This document shows, piece after piece, positions 1-7,919 of a DNA stretch of 41,517 nucleotides. Both the position numbers and the translations under genes were made by a program. Positions within the stretch are counted from its first letter, which is position 1; each line of letters opens with the position of its first letter. The stretch is from Candidatus Brevifilum fermentans (lineage in GTDB: Bacteria > Chloroflexota > Anaerolineae > Anaerolineales > Villigracilaceae), in the NCBI GenBank assembly GCA_945877125.1, contig CAMCQT010000030.1, positions 1 through 41,517 on the forward strand, read 5' to 3'. The notes below the pieces were generated by a model, which was not told where the DNA came from, did not search any database, and was given only the letters and a program-made list of their open reading frames with translations.

Positions 1-1037
1 TGATCCCAATTTTCAAGCGTGGGCAAAGGTTGGTGCAGTGAGTTCGGGTCACGCAGGTCGGGGCCGGCCATGACGGCGTAGGCTAAAGCTGTGTCGGTGG
101 CGGTGCCAGCCAAGGGTCCCACATGGGCGACGCTCCAGCATAAAGGCGCGGCGCCGTATTCGCTCACCCGTCCAAACGTGGATTTCAAGCCGAAGACTCC
201 GCAGAACGAAGCTGGGATGCGGATCGAGCCGCCACCGTCTGCGCCGAGGGCTACGGGCACAAGTCCCGCCGCGACGGCTGTGGCTGAGCCGCTGGAACTT
301 CCGCCTGTGAAATGATTTGTGTTGTACGGGTTGCGCGTCGTGCCGTGATACGGATTTAATCCCGTGACGTTGATGCCGATTTCGTGCATGTTTGTTTTTC
401 CGATCAGCAATGCGCCCGCCGCTCGCATCCGCGCCACGACGGTTGCATCTTCCTTCGCTGGTGATTTGCCGAGGAAGGATGTGCCCACGGTTGTTGGGTA
501 GGGAGTCATGTCCAACTCATCTTTGACCGCTACTGGTACACCGTCAAAAACGCTGAGCGGCTTGCCGGCTTTGATGCGCTGCGTGGCTTCGCGTGCTTGC
601 TTCATCACATCTTCGCGGTTGACTGCGATCACTGCCCGCAAAGGCGGGGGGGATGTGTTGCTGGTTTCGATAGCGTCCAGTAGTTTTTGCGCCACTTCTT
701 CGGGTGTGGTTTTGCCGTCACGATAGGCTTTGGCGTAATCGAGCACGGTGGCGAAATGAAATCCGCGTGATTCTACAACGGGAGACTGGGGCAATTCTTT
801 TTCTGGAACGGCTGAATCTTTTGTCGCAAGTTCGCCTGTGAAATGAATCGGGTGATGGGTCGGCGCTTCGTCGATGACCTGCTTTCGCAGCCAGCCGATG
901 CCCGCGCTGTCCATCAGGCTTGGGATTAATAATCCGCCAAGAGGACTTTCAACCAGTGAAACGAACAGACGCAAAAGTCCGCCTGCGAGGTAGGGCAATT
1001 TGACAGACTTTAGATCGTAGCTATTTTTGTTTTCCAT
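1..1037 (-). CDS. Amidase signature family protein, FAAH-like (C-terminus cut by window edge)
   Basis: An ATG at 1037 opens a frame that stays open to the window edge, giving about 345 residues. The amidase signature is clear: a catalytic Lys in VAVKDEL, the cis-Ser region [11 protein letters not shown], and the nucleophile Ser in DGGGSIRIP, so the Ser-cisSer-Lys triad is complete. About 100 residues precede the usual amidase core and include [19 protein letters not shown] and a Pro-rich linker. From memory, this leader, together with GGSSSGSA instead of the usual GGSSGGSA, resembles plant-type fatty acid amide hydrolase more than GatA. Family enzymes hydrolyse carboxamide bonds, and FAAH members act on N-acylethanolamines or other lipid amides near membranes. 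GatA is unlikely because no gatB or gatC is nearby. The substrate is not determinable from sequence. Confidence 0.85.
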   Translation of the reverse strand, partial: MENKNSYDLKSVKLPYLAGGLLRLFVSLVESPLGGLLIPSLMDSAGIGWLRKQVIDEAPTHHPIHFTGELATKDSAVPEKELPQSPVVESRGFHFATVLDYAKAYRDGKTTPEEVAQKLLDAIETSNTSPPPLRAVIAVNREDVMKQAREATQRIKAGKPLSVFDGVPVAVKDELDMTPYPTTVGTSFLGKSPAKEDATVVARMRAAGALLIGKTNMHEIGINVTGLNPYHGTTRNPYNTNHFTGGSSSGSATAVAAGLVPVALGADGGGSIRIPASFCGVFGLKSTFGRVSEYGAAPLCWSVAHVGPLAGTATDTALAYAVMAGPDLRDPNSLHQPLPTLENWD

Positions 1038-1058
1038 TTTTCCTCAGACATCAAAGTG

Positions 1059-1610
1059 TTAAATTATGAAAGGAATAAATCGCTTTGTTTTTTGCATGTA
1101 GTTTTGATATTCAGCGCCGAAGAATTGAATGCACTCGGCTTCATCAGCTTTGGCGGTTGCAATTAGAAATAAAATTGCAATGATGGTTAATACGCCGCCT
1201 GCGCTGGACGGATGTTTGAAGAATATTCCCAGCGCCAGCAAAAGCAGTGAACTATAAAGTGGATGGCGGATGTATTTATAAACGCCGCTTGTGACCAATT
1301 GCGTAGTCTTCTCAAATGTAAAAAGTGACGGATCACTCTCTCGGTTTGCGCTTGCCTTACCACGTGATCTTAATGAATAGACACCAAATGCCAGCGGAAT
1401 CAATGCCACAAAGAGCAGAGTCCATGCGATGATTTGGTTCCATGCAAATGGGTTTTGAAACCAAAATTTTCCGTTTAGCATGAAAAGAGCAAGCATGAAT
1501 TCCCACGCGAAGAAGCGATAAAATCCATGTGAGTAGGGCAAGCGCAGCGATGTACGTGAAATATAAATCAGAAATAAAGTGAGAAAGCAGAATACGATCC
1601 AATTCCACAT
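1059..1610 (-). CDS. Isoprenylcysteine carboxyl methyltransferase-family membrane protein
   Basis: 183 residues with about four to five hydrophobic segments. The C-terminal half carries the family signature: YIRHPLYSSLLLLALG, a short loop, then a helix ending in DEAECIQFFGAEYQNYM. The RHPxY motif and the E(A/E)xxxxxxGxxYxxY pattern match the ICMT/PEMT-like membrane methyltransferases, which use S-adenosylmethionine at the cytoplasmic face. In bacteria the acceptor is usually unknown; lipids or quinone-like molecules are possible. The ATG at 1610 follows a weak purine stretch (GAGGC) at reasonable spacing. It lies between the amidase and upp, all on the minus strand, with no evident link to either. 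Confidence 0.75.
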   Translation of the reverse strand: MWNWIVFCFLTLFLIYISRTSLRLPYSHGFYRFFAWEFMLALFMLNGKFWFQNPFAWNQIIAWTLLFVALIPLAFGVYSLRSRGKASANRESDPSLFTFEKTTQLVTSGVYKYIRHPLYSSLLLLALGIFFKHPSSAGGVLTIIAILFLIATAKADEAECIQFFGAEYQNYMQKTKRFIPFII

Positions 1611-1621
1611 TATTTTTGCCT

Positions 1622-1651
1622 CACTGATTACCGAAAACTGATTACTGATTA
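1622..1651. repeat. Heptamer-period repeat abutting the upp stop codon
   Basis: The stretch reads as imperfect tandem copies of a 7-base unit close to ACTGATT, and its last bases are the upp stop codon on the minus strand. The same period with different unit sequences recurs at several other stop codons in this window (6167, 19165, 20202). Confidence 0.55.
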
Positions 1652-2275
1652 TCCCGTCCCAAACTGTCTGTCGCCAGCATCGCCAAGACCAGGCACAATG
1701 TAGGCGCGTTCGTTCAGGTGGTCGTCAATCGCGGCGAGATAAATATCAATATCAGGGTGCGCATCTTGCATGGCTTTGATACCTTGAGGTGAGGCGATGA
1801 GTCCCACAAACTTAATCTTTTTCACGCCCCAGCGTTTGAGAATATCAGCAGTGGCAGTGGCGGAACCGCCTGTGGCAAGCATCGGGTCAAGGATCAGGCA
1901 GACAGAGACGCGCGGATCGATTGGGAGTTTGTTGTAATATTCCACAGGTTGAAGTGTGTGTTCGTCTCGATACAAACCGATGTGCCATACCTCGGCGCTG
2001 GGCATCAGTTCCCAAATGCCTTCCACCATTCCCAACCCTGCGCGCAGAATGGGGATGAGCCCAATTTTTTCTTTTAGTTGTTGCGCCGTCATTTTTTCGA
2101 GCGGCGTTTCAATTTCAATGGGCGTGGTCTGTAAGTCGGCGGTGGCTTCATATGCAAGAAGTCCCGCAATCTCTCTAACGAGTTCACGGAACTTCTTGGG
2201 TTCGGTATTCTTATCTCTTAATCGTGCAAGTTTATGAGCAACGAGCGGGTGGTTGGATGCGTGGACAGTGGACAT
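1649..2275 (-). CDS. upp: Uracil phosphoribosyltransferase
   Basis: 208 residues, the normal length for Upp. It condenses uracil with PRPP to give UMP in pyrimidine salvage, in the cytoplasm. The N-terminus HPLVAHKLARLRDKNT, the central PILRAGLGMVEG and the PRPP loop in LILDPMLATGGSA are all typical, as is the C-terminal uracil-binding region with YIVPGLGDAGDRQFG. The ATG at 2275 is preceded by AGGAG at good spacing. A TATAAT box lies upstream on the same strand. The gene is transcribed divergently from trxB across a 296-base gap. Confidence 0.97.
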   Translation of the reverse strand: MSTVHASNHPLVAHKLARLRDKNTEPKKFRELVREIAGLLAYEATADLQTTPIEIETPLEKMTAQQLKEKIGLIPILRAGLGMVEGIWELMPSAEVWHIGLYRDEHTLQPVEYYNKLPIDPRVSVCLILDPMLATGGSATATADILKRWGVKKIKFVGLIASPQGIKAMQDAHPDIDIYLAAIDDHLNERAYIVPGLGDAGDRQFGTG

Positions 2276-2303
2276 TGGGTACTCCTGTTTGTGAAATTTC
2301 TTT

Positions 2304-2309
2304 ATTATA
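2304..2309 (-). promoter_or_regulatory. Likely -10 box of the upp promoter
   Basis: Read on the minus strand this is a perfect TATAAT, giving a start near 2297 and a short leader to the upp ATG at 2275. No convincing -35 hexamer lies 16-18 bases upstream, so the assignment rests on the -10 and position alone. Confidence 0.45.
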
Positions 2310-2452
2310 GCGTGAGAATACTACCTATGGTTATCCTAAAGTTTATGGCTTTCTCAATGATATGTTGGCAAACCTAATATTCGGTAATAAGCGGAATTCG
2401 TGTTAAGATTTTTATGACTTTGCAAAAGCCGTACGGCTCTATTCTTTGTAAC

Positions 2453-2481
2453 TTTTTGCACTTTTAAGCATCTGATACAAT
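2453..2481 (+). promoter_or_regulatory. Candidate extended -10 promoter of trxB
   Basis: An extended -10 element, TGATACAAT, occupies 2473-2481, with a poor T-rich -35 (TTTTTG) 17 bases before the hexamer. It would start transcription near 2488, about 85 bases before the trxB ATG. The rest of the 2276-2571 gap is AT-rich; I see no gene in it. A 66-codon minus-strand reading frame there has no ribosome site or recognisable content. Confidence 0.4.
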
Positions 2482-2571
2482 GCGAGATGGTAATAATTAA
2501 AGACAAAGCATCGTCTTGTTTGTGGTCAAAAAAATTCAGACGGGTGAACTTCACCTCACAGGAAAAAAATA

Positions 2572-3513
2572 ATGTCTAATAATGGCAATGAAAAACATGT
2601 GAAAGTTTTGGTGTTGGGGTCAGGACCTGCGGGATTGGCGGCAGCGTTATATGCGGCGCGCGCAGAGCTTGCTCCTGTGGTGTTGACAGGTATGCAGTTG
2701 GGCGGTCAGGCTGCTTTGACGCATGTCATCGAGAATTATCCCGGCTTCCCGAAAGGTGTGGGCGGCGCAGAGTTGGGTGAGTTGTTCCAAAAGCAGGCGG
2801 AATATTTTGGCGCAAAGGTCGAGTTTGACACAGCGCATGAGGTGGATTTTTCCCAGCGCCCGTACATAGTCAAGACCGACAGCGGCGAATACAAAGCCGA
2901 TACGTTGATTATTTCCACGGGCGCGAATTCAATTCATCTTGGCGTTCCTGGTGAAGTGGAAATGACCGGACGCGGCGTCTCGTACTGTGCCACCTGCGAC
3001 GGCTGGTTCTTCAAGAATAAGAAAGTTGTGGTTGTGGGCGGCGGCGACAGCGCATTTGAAGAGGCGCTTTTCCTCACACGCTACGCTTCCTCTGTCACAT
3101 TAATTCACCGCCGCGAAGAATTCCGCGCGGGCGCAATTTTGCAGAGACGCGCTAAAGAACATCCAAAAATGAATTTCATCTTGAACACCGTCATCACCGA
3201 AGCGGTGACCGGTGACAAACTTGAAACCCTCAAACTCAAGAATGTCAAAACGGGTGAAGAATCTACTTTTGAGACTGACGGTCTATTCATCTTTATTGGA
3301 CATTCGCCGAATACCGATATGTTCAAAGGCAAACTTGAGATGAGTGACCTCGGCTATCTCAAAGTCAATGATAAGATGGAAACCAGTGTTCCGGGTGTGT
3401 ATGCGGCAGGCGAGGCGGCAGACCCGCACTTCAAGCAGGTCATCACCTCGGCGGGAATGGGCGCCGCGGCAGCCATCCAGGCGACTCATTTCCTCGAAGC
3501 AGAATCAGCCTAA
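2572..3513 (+). CDS. trxB: Thioredoxin-disulfide reductase
   Basis: 313 residues, the usual bacterial low-molecular-weight TrxR size. It moves electrons from NADPH through FAD and a redox disulfide to thioredoxin. Features seen: FAD Rossmann motif GSGPAG at residues 16-21, the redox-active pair in CATCDG (Cys139 and Cys142), the NAD(P)-binding GGGDSAFEEA, and the closing FAD motif GVYAAGEAAD. The Asp in GGGDSA and the later HRRxxFR (IHRREEFRA) favour NADPH. The ATG at 2572 follows a purine-rich AGGAAAAAAAT run. It is transcribed away from upp and is followed by an inverted repeat and then an intrinsic terminator. Sequence alone cannot exclude a ferredoxin/flavin-type TrxR variant or a different disulfide partner. 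Confidence 0.93.
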   Translation: MSNNGNEKHVKVLVLGSGPAGLAAALYAARAELAPVVLTGMQLGGQAALTHVIENYPGFPKGVGGAELGELFQKQAEYFGAKVEFDTAHEVDFSQRPYIVKTDSGEYKADTLIISTGANSIHLGVPGEVEMTGRGVSYCATCDGWFFKNKKVVVVGGGDSAFEEALFLTRYASSVTLIHRREEFRAGAILQRRAKEHPKMNFILNTVITEAVTGDKLETLKLKNVKTGEESTFETDGLFIFIGHSPNTDMFKGKLEMSDLGYLKVNDKMETSVPGVYAAGEAADPHFKQVITSAGMGAAAAIQATHFLEAESA

Positions 3514-3617
3514 CGTTGCGATTGACGCGGCGCGCCGCACCTGGCGGGTAGCTGATTCTGGTTAAGAAGCAGAATCTAACCGAGTAGATTTATCTCATTA
3601 ATTTTAGTGCGGCGCGC
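3500..3617. repeat. Nested inverted and direct repeats at the trxB 3' end
   Basis: Two inverted pairs are visible: GCGCGCCGCAC at 3530-3540 with GTGCGGCGCGC at 3607-3617 (11 of 11), and CAGAATCAGC near 3500-3509 with GCTGATTCTG at 3551-3560, so the second pair begins inside the trxB coding end. A direct repeat, GAAGCAGAATC, occurs near 3496 and 3566. GCCTAAC at the stop codon followed by the GC-rich arm resembles the left half of an integron attC site, but the matching right half is missing. Function unknown. Confidence 0.5.
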
Positions 3618-3629
3618 TTCATTCAAGAT

Positions 3630-3662
3630 GGACTCCTTTTCTAAATTGGAGTTCTTCTTTTT
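3630..3662 (+). terminator. Intrinsic terminator after trxB
   Basis: A 7-base stem (GGACTCC with GGAGTTC, one G-T wobble), an 11-base AT-rich loop, and a following run TTCTTTTTAT. It lies 117 bases after the trxB stop and is the first T-tailed hairpin there. Confidence 0.6.
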
Positions 3663-3838
3663 ATCTGCGCTTACTGTAAAAATATAAAACCAGACTTGTA
3701 TTGTATGTTTGTAATTTTCATCACAAAGTTTGGCGATTTATTTAGCAAGATGTAAAGATGTGACATTTTGTACTTTTGGTCTAAGATACTTTCGGATAGA
3801 ATTGACAAAATTTAGGTGTCAAAACGCCAATCATTTTT
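3663..3838. other. AT-rich non-coding stretch upstream of mdh
   Basis: This is the rest of the 335-base gap between trxB and mdh. It is AT-rich with no credible gene. It probably holds the mdh promoter; the best hexamers (TATAAA at 3683-3688, TAGAAT at 3797-3802, TTGACA at 3802-3807) do not form a well-spaced pair, so I do not assign one. Confidence 0.4.
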
Positions 3839-3848
3839 CGGAGGAACA

Positions 3849-4784
3849 ATGAAGAAAATTTCTATCGTAGGTGCAGGTAATACGGGCGCAACTGCCGCTC
3901 ATTGGCTGGCTGAACGTGAGCTTGCAAACGTTGTCTTGTTGGATGTTGTGGAGGGCATGCCTCAAGGTAAAAGTCTGGATTTGTTGGAGTCGATGCCGAT
4001 CATTGGTAAAGACGCAAAGATTACCGGCACGAACGATTATGCCGACACCAAGGATTCTGACATCATCATTATTACGGCAGGGATTGCACGCAAACCTGGC
4101 ATGAGCCGTGATGATTTGTTGAAGACCAATGCTGAGATCGTTGGCAAAGCGGCAGTGGAAACATTGAAGCATTCACCCAATGCCATCTTCATTGTGTTGA
4201 CCAATCCGCTGGACACGATGGCTTACCTCGTCATGAAGATGACTGGTTTGCCGCGTGAACGTGTCATCGGTCAGGCTGGCATTTTGGACTCGGCTCGTAT
4301 GCGCGCATTCGTTGCGATGGAAGCTGGCGTGAGCGTTGAAAATGTGAATTGCTATGTGTTGGGCGGACACGGCGATGAAATGGTTCCTCTGACTCGTCAC
4401 TCCAATATTGCGGGTATTCCGTTGCGTGATTATTTCTCCGCTGAAAAACTTGAAGCAATTGTTAACCGCACACGCAAGGGCGGGGGTGAGATCGTGAATT
4501 TACTCAAGACCGGTTCTGCTTATTATGCGCCTTCGATGGCTTGTGTGCAAATGGCAGAGGCGATCTTGAAAGACAAGAAATTGATCGTGCCTTGCGCCAC
4601 TCACATGGAAGGCGAGTATGGTTTGAATGATATGTACTTCGGCGTACCTGTCATGCTTGGCGCGGGCGGCATGGAAAAGATCATTGAATATAAATTTGAT
4701 GATGCTGAAAAGTCCATGTTTGAGAAGTCTGCGGCATCGGTCAAAGAGACGCATGAAGCGTTGAAGAGTGTAGTTACATTCTAA
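3849..4784 (+). CDS. mdh: Malate dehydrogenase (LDH-like, NAD-dependent)
   Basis: 311 residues. It interconverts malate and oxaloacetate with NAD. Features seen: the nucleotide motif GAGNTG at residues 8-13, an Asp at 32 after the second strand that favours NAD over NADP, the substrate Args in ARKPGMSRDD (81 and 87), Asp147 and Arg150 in GILDSAR, and the proton-relay His174 in GGHGDEM. The Arg at 81 at the specificity loop supports malate rather than lactate. An in-frame GTG-type start lies 33 bases upstream, but GGAGG at 3840-3844 sits at ideal spacing before the ATG at 3849, which I take as the start. Citrate synthase follows 75 bases later on the same strand, so the two probably form a TCA-cycle operon feeding oxaloacetate straight into citrate. 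Confidence 0.95.
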   Translation: MKKISIVGAGNTGATAAHWLAERELANVVLLDVVEGMPQGKSLDLLESMPIIGKDAKITGTNDYADTKDSDIIIITAGIARKPGMSRDDLLKTNAEIVGKAAVETLKHSPNAIFIVLTNPLDTMAYLVMKMTGLPRERVIGQAGILDSARMRAFVAMEAGVSVENVNCYVLGGHGDEMVPLTRHSNIAGIPLRDYFSAEKLEAIVNRTRKGGGEIVNLLKTGSAYYAPSMACVQMAEAILKDKKLIVPCATHMEGEYGLNDMYFGVPVMLGAGGMEKIIEYKFDDAEKSMFEKSAASVKETHEALKSVVTF

Positions 4785-4797
4785 ATTAATCGCAGGT

Positions 4798-4821
4798 TGA
4801 AGGTCGTAAGATTGACCTTCG
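4798..4821 (+). other. Small hairpin between mdh and citrate synthase
   Basis: GAAGGTC and GACCTTC form a 7-base stem with an 8-base loop. The next bases are A-rich rather than T-rich, so it is not a classic terminator; it may be an intra-operon processing or stability element. The arm matches a heptamer seen again inside the radical SAM gene near 11617. Confidence 0.4.
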
Positions 4822-4859
4822 ACTACAAAAAAATATTACTCAGAGGAGAGGAATAAGCT

Positions 4860-6179
4860 ATGATTCTGCACGAAAAAATATCAGCTCAATTACCCGCGTG
4901 GCGCGAGCGTATGAAGTCTCTTGCAAAAGAACATGCCGATGTTGTAGTGGACCAGGTAACAGTGGGTCAGATCGTCGGCGGAATGCGCGATATTAAATCG
5001 TTGGTGTCTGATATCTCATTTGTTGACCCCGCCGAAGGGATTCGTTTCCGTGGTTTGTCCATTCCTGAATTAGTGAAGGCGTTACCCAAAGCGCGCGGCA
5101 ACAAAATGCCTTTGGTGGGCGGTTTGTATTATCTGTTGATGATCGGCGAAGTGCCGACCCGGGAACAGGCGCAGGAAGTGGAAGCCGAATGGGCCAAACG
5201 CTCTGAGGTTCCAGATTACGTTTATAAGATGCTCAAGTCTATGCCAAAAGAGACTCACCCGATGACCCTTTTGTCTCAGGCGGTTTTGGCTTTGCAGAAT
5301 GGCTCGGTCTTCGCTGAGAAATATCACTCAATGAAGAAGGATGTGTACTGGGAAGCCGCACTGGAAGACAGCCTTAACTTGACTGCCAAACTTCCCATTA
5401 TTACCGCCTTTATTTATCGCATGAAATACTTCGGCGAGACCAAGAAACCGAAATACAATGCAAAACTGGATTATGGTGCAAACTTTGCCAAGATGATGGG
5501 CGTTGAAGATAAAAAGGGCTACGCTGAACTTACCCGCCTGTACTTTGCCGTTCATTCTGACCACGAGTCTGGCAACGCCTCGGCTCACACCATGCACCTC
5601 GTTGGGTCTGCTCTCTCTGACCCATACCTTTCCTTCTCGGCTGCGCTCAATGGTCTGGCGGGACCTTTGCACGGACTTGCAAATCAGGAATGTCTTGGCT
5701 GGTTGCTGGAAGTTCACGAAAAGTTTGGCGGCGTGCCAACCCGCGAAGATCTTTATAAATTTGCATGGGATACCCTTAACAGCGGTCACGTGATTCCTGG
5801 GTATGGTCACGCTGTTTTGCGTGTGCCCGATCCGCGTTTTATGGCGCTATTAGGATTTGCAAAGGTGCGCTTCCCCGAAGATGACCTTATCCGTCTGGCG
5901 GAGATGGTCTTCGATGTGGTGCCGACCGTTCTCAAGGAACAAGGCAAAGCCAAGAACCCTGCGCCAAATTTGGATGCGATCTCTGGCACGTTGCAGTATC
6001 ACTACGGTGTGCGTAATTTTGAATTCTACACTGTGTTATTTGGTGTAGGTCGCGCTCTGGGTGTGACAGCCAACTATGTTTGGTCGCGCGCGCTGGGTCA
6101 GCCGCTCGAACGTCCGAAGTCGTTGACGACGAAGATGCTGGAAGATATGGTTGCGAAGGCGGCGGTCAGTAGCCAGTAA
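4860..6179 (+). CDS. Citrate synthase, eukaryotic/mitochondrial type
   Basis: 439 residues. It condenses acetyl-CoA with oxaloacetate to citrate. Catalytic residues are intact: His271 in GPLHGLANQE, His317 in PGYGHAVLR and Asp372 in NLDAISG, each offset by three from pig heart enzyme numbering (274, 320, 375) as I recall it. Long stretches read like mitochondrial citrate synthase, such as DPAEGIRFRGLSIPE, HSDHESGNASAHT, GSALSDPYLS and YYGVR-type text near residue 380, rather than like GltA or CitZ. It lacks the GltA N-terminal allosteric domain, so it is expected to be a simple dimer. AGGAGAGG lies just before the ATG. It sits downstream of mdh and ends in a strong terminator. The last three codons (Ser-Ser-Gln) and stop lie in a heptamer repeat. 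Confidence 0.95.
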   Translation: MILHEKISAQLPAWRERMKSLAKEHADVVVDQVTVGQIVGGMRDIKSLVSDISFVDPAEGIRFRGLSIPELVKALPKARGNKMPLVGGLYYLLMIGEVPTREQAQEVEAEWAKRSEVPDYVYKMLKSMPKETHPMTLLSQAVLALQNGSVFAEKYHSMKKDVYWEAALEDSLNLTAKLPIITAFIYRMKYFGETKKPKYNAKLDYGANFAKMMGVEDKKGYAELTRLYFAVHSDHESGNASAHTMHLVGSALSDPYLSFSAALNGLAGPLHGLANQECLGWLLEVHEKFGGVPTREDLYKFAWDTLNSGHVIPGYGHAVLRVPDPRFMALLGFAKVRFPEDDLIRLAEMVFDVVPTVLKEQGKAKNPAPNLDAISGTLQYHYGVRNFEFYTVLFGVGRALGVTANYVWSRALGQPLERPKSLTTKMLEDMVAKAAVSSQ

Positions 6180-6194
6180 TCAGTAATCAGTAAA
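6167..6194. repeat. Heptamer array covering the citrate synthase stop codon
   Basis: Four consecutive 7-base units close to CAGTAAT run through the last codons and stop of citrate synthase into the left arm of the following terminator. The coding frame uses the first unit for its C-terminal residues. Confidence 0.65.
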
Positions 6195-6233
6195 AGAGCC
6201 TGCGAGAGAAAGTTTCTCGCAGGCTCTTTTACT
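6189..6233. terminator. Strong bidirectional intrinsic terminator
   Basis: A perfect 19-base stem (6189-6207 with 6215-6233) around a 7-base loop. The right arm is followed by TTTTTG on the plus strand, and the arms carry A/T runs giving a U-rich tail on the minus strand as well. It separates convergent citrate synthase and the membrane glycosyltransferase. Confidence 0.9.
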
Positions 6234-6263
6234 TTTTGTAGGTCAGGCTTGCAGCCTGACGAA

Positions 6264-7787
6264 TCATCTATATTCTTTTGATAAGCCGTCTGCATCTACA
6301 AGTATGCTGTTTTTGCGGATGTAAATGCCGTTGCCGACGCTCTGATAGTTGTCTTGCTCGCGGATGAATTCGGCGAACGCGATAAAGTTGTCGGCGATGA
6401 GATCGGGTTGCAGTTCGCCGATGCTGTAGTCGTAGTCCCATTTGTTGTGACCTGGGTAGAACTCGCCATGTCCCATGCTTTTGGCGACGATGGGGTCGTT
6501 CAGTCCGAGCAGGTCAATGGTGGTGCGTTCTGAATAATATGGGATTTGCCCCGCGGCGTGGACGGCGATGACGGCTTCAGGTGATGTGTTGTTTGCGATG
6601 TGCATGGCAAGTTTTACACGGCGGATGTCTGCTCTGAGCAGGGGGGCGTTGCCTATCGAATAGTCGAACCACGGTTCGCCGCTGATGGTGAGCAGGATGA
6701 TGAGCGCGAGCGGAATGGCAGGATTCACTTTCAGCGTGGAAAATGCCGATTGGGACTGACCCGCTTTCAAGTCAGAGAGGATGCGGCTCGTCATCCAACT
6801 AAATAAGATAATGAGGGCTGGCATCCCTTGTGTGATGAATCGATTCGCGGCGTTGGTTTCGGGTTCGGCGTAATCGCCGCCGACGTAAATGGAGTAGGCG
6901 CATTGCGCAAGGAAGATGCCCAGCAATAAAAGCGCTTCGCGGCTGCGTTGTAGTTTATAAAAAAATATTCCTGCCAGCGAAAATAAAAATAGAAAAAGTG
7001 TGTCGCGCGTGGCGAATTGATTGAAGACGAGAATGCCGTGTCGGATGCGTTCGAGCGTGGCGAAGCCGGTGACTTTTTGATAGTAGGTGATGGGCAGGAC
7101 GTCACCGAAATATATTTTTTGAAACCAAAAAATTGCAAGTGTTGTGACGATGATCGAGATGGCGGGAACAATGGCGCTGCGTTTGTTTTTTGCAAAAAGA
7201 TAAACCGCGATCAGCGCGGCCGAAATCAGCGCATCCACGCGGACGAGGATTGCAAGCGCAAGAATGATGCTGACGAGGATGGTTTTGTTTTGGGAAATTG
7301 CAAGCAAGATAGAAAGATTGACCAGCAGGGTCAGCAGTCCAACTTCCATGCCGCGCAATGACCAGAAGACAAGCGGAAAATAAAATGCAGTGATGAGTGC
7401 GGCAAGTGCCGGCGCGTATTTTGAATCAGGGAGAAGATTCTCGGCGATCTTGTGGACGACGATTATATTTGCCAGCAAAATTGCCAAAGATGTCAGCATG
7501 ACCACGAGTGAAATTTTTGAGGCAGGGACGGGGAAGAGATGCAGGAATGCCATGAACAGCGTCCAGCCAAGATTGGTGAAACCTTCGACTGGCGCTTGTC
7601 CGATGTTCCACACCAGCCCGTGACCTTGCGCCAGGTGCTGGGCGTAGCGCATGGAAATCATGGCATCGTCAACGAGGGTGAAATAGCGCTCATTGTTGAT
7701 GACGAAGGATGTGCCAATAATAAAAGTCAGGTAGAAAATGGCAGTGACTGCCAGAAGCAGGTTTAGAAATTTGCGCTCGGTTTTCAT
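6264..7787 (-). CDS. GT-C fold membrane glycosyltransferase (AftB/ArnT-like)
   Basis: About 507 residues with roughly ten transmembrane helices and a soluble C-terminal tail. The first extracytoplasmic loop carries DDAMISMRYAQHLAQGHG and then EGFTNLGW, the DD-motif pattern of GT-C transferases that use polyprenyl-phosphate sugars, such as mycobacterial AftB. A role in sugar transfer to a cell-surface glycan or protein outside the membrane follows from family knowledge; donor and acceptor are unknown. The frame could start at 7832, but that would place the start inside a palindromic repeat (7831-7893), so the ATG at 7787 (MKTERKFLN) is preferred; neither has a strong ribosome site. It converges on citrate synthase. 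Confidence 0.75.
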   Translation of the reverse strand: MKTERKFLNLLLAVTAIFYLTFIIGTSFVINNERYFTLVDDAMISMRYAQHLAQGHGLVWNIGQAPVEGFTNLGWTLFMAFLHLFPVPASKISLVVMLTSLAILLANIIVVHKIAENLLPDSKYAPALAALITAFYFPLVFWSLRGMEVGLLTLLVNLSILLAISQNKTILVSIILALAILVRVDALISAALIAVYLFAKNKRSAIVPAISIIVTTLAIFWFQKIYFGDVLPITYYQKVTGFATLERIRHGILVFNQFATRDTLFLFLFSLAGIFFYKLQRSREALLLLGIFLAQCAYSIYVGGDYAEPETNAANRFITQGMPALIILFSWMTSRILSDLKAGQSQSAFSTLKVNPAIPLALIILLTISGEPWFDYSIGNAPLLRADIRRVKLAMHIANNTSPEAVIAVHAAGQIPYYSERTTIDLLGLNDPIVAKSMGHGEFYPGHNKWDYDYSIGELQPDLIADNFIAFAEFIREQDNYQSVGNGIYIRKNSILVDADGLSKEYR

Positions 7788-7830
7788 CGGCGCGAGTATA
7801 ACATGCGGCAATTTCAATATAAAAAACATC

Positions 7831-7893
7831 ATCCACAGATTGAGCAGATTACACAGATTAAAAAAATCTGCTAAATCTGTGCAATCTGTGGAT
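7831..7893. repeat. Inverted repeat with 9-base period arms
   Basis: ATCCACAGATT at the left end pairs with AATCTGTGGAT at the right end. Each arm is itself three degenerate tandem copies of a 9-base unit close to ACACAGATT, joined by an A-rich loop. It lies between the PrsW-like gene and the glycosyltransferase gene. This sequence type recurs in many unrelated bacterial genomes as an intergenic repeat. Confidence 0.75.
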
Positions 7894-7919
7894 GAAGCCC
7901 TTTAAGTTTGGATAAAAAA

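Noticed and set aside
2354-2554. 66-codon minus-strand frame in the upp-trxB gap
   Set aside because: No ribosome site, AT-rich composition, lies over the predicted trxB promoter.
3500-3617. Functional integron attC site and cassette
   Set aside because: Only one half resembles attC, trxB is a core gene and no integrase is present.
3768-3830. mdh promoter hexamers
   Set aside because: TTGACA and TAGAAT are present but overlap each other and have no partner at proper spacing.
5328-5810. Minus-strand open frame of 160 codons inside citrate synthase
   Set aside because: Antisense to a well-supported gene, no ribosome site and no recognisable content.
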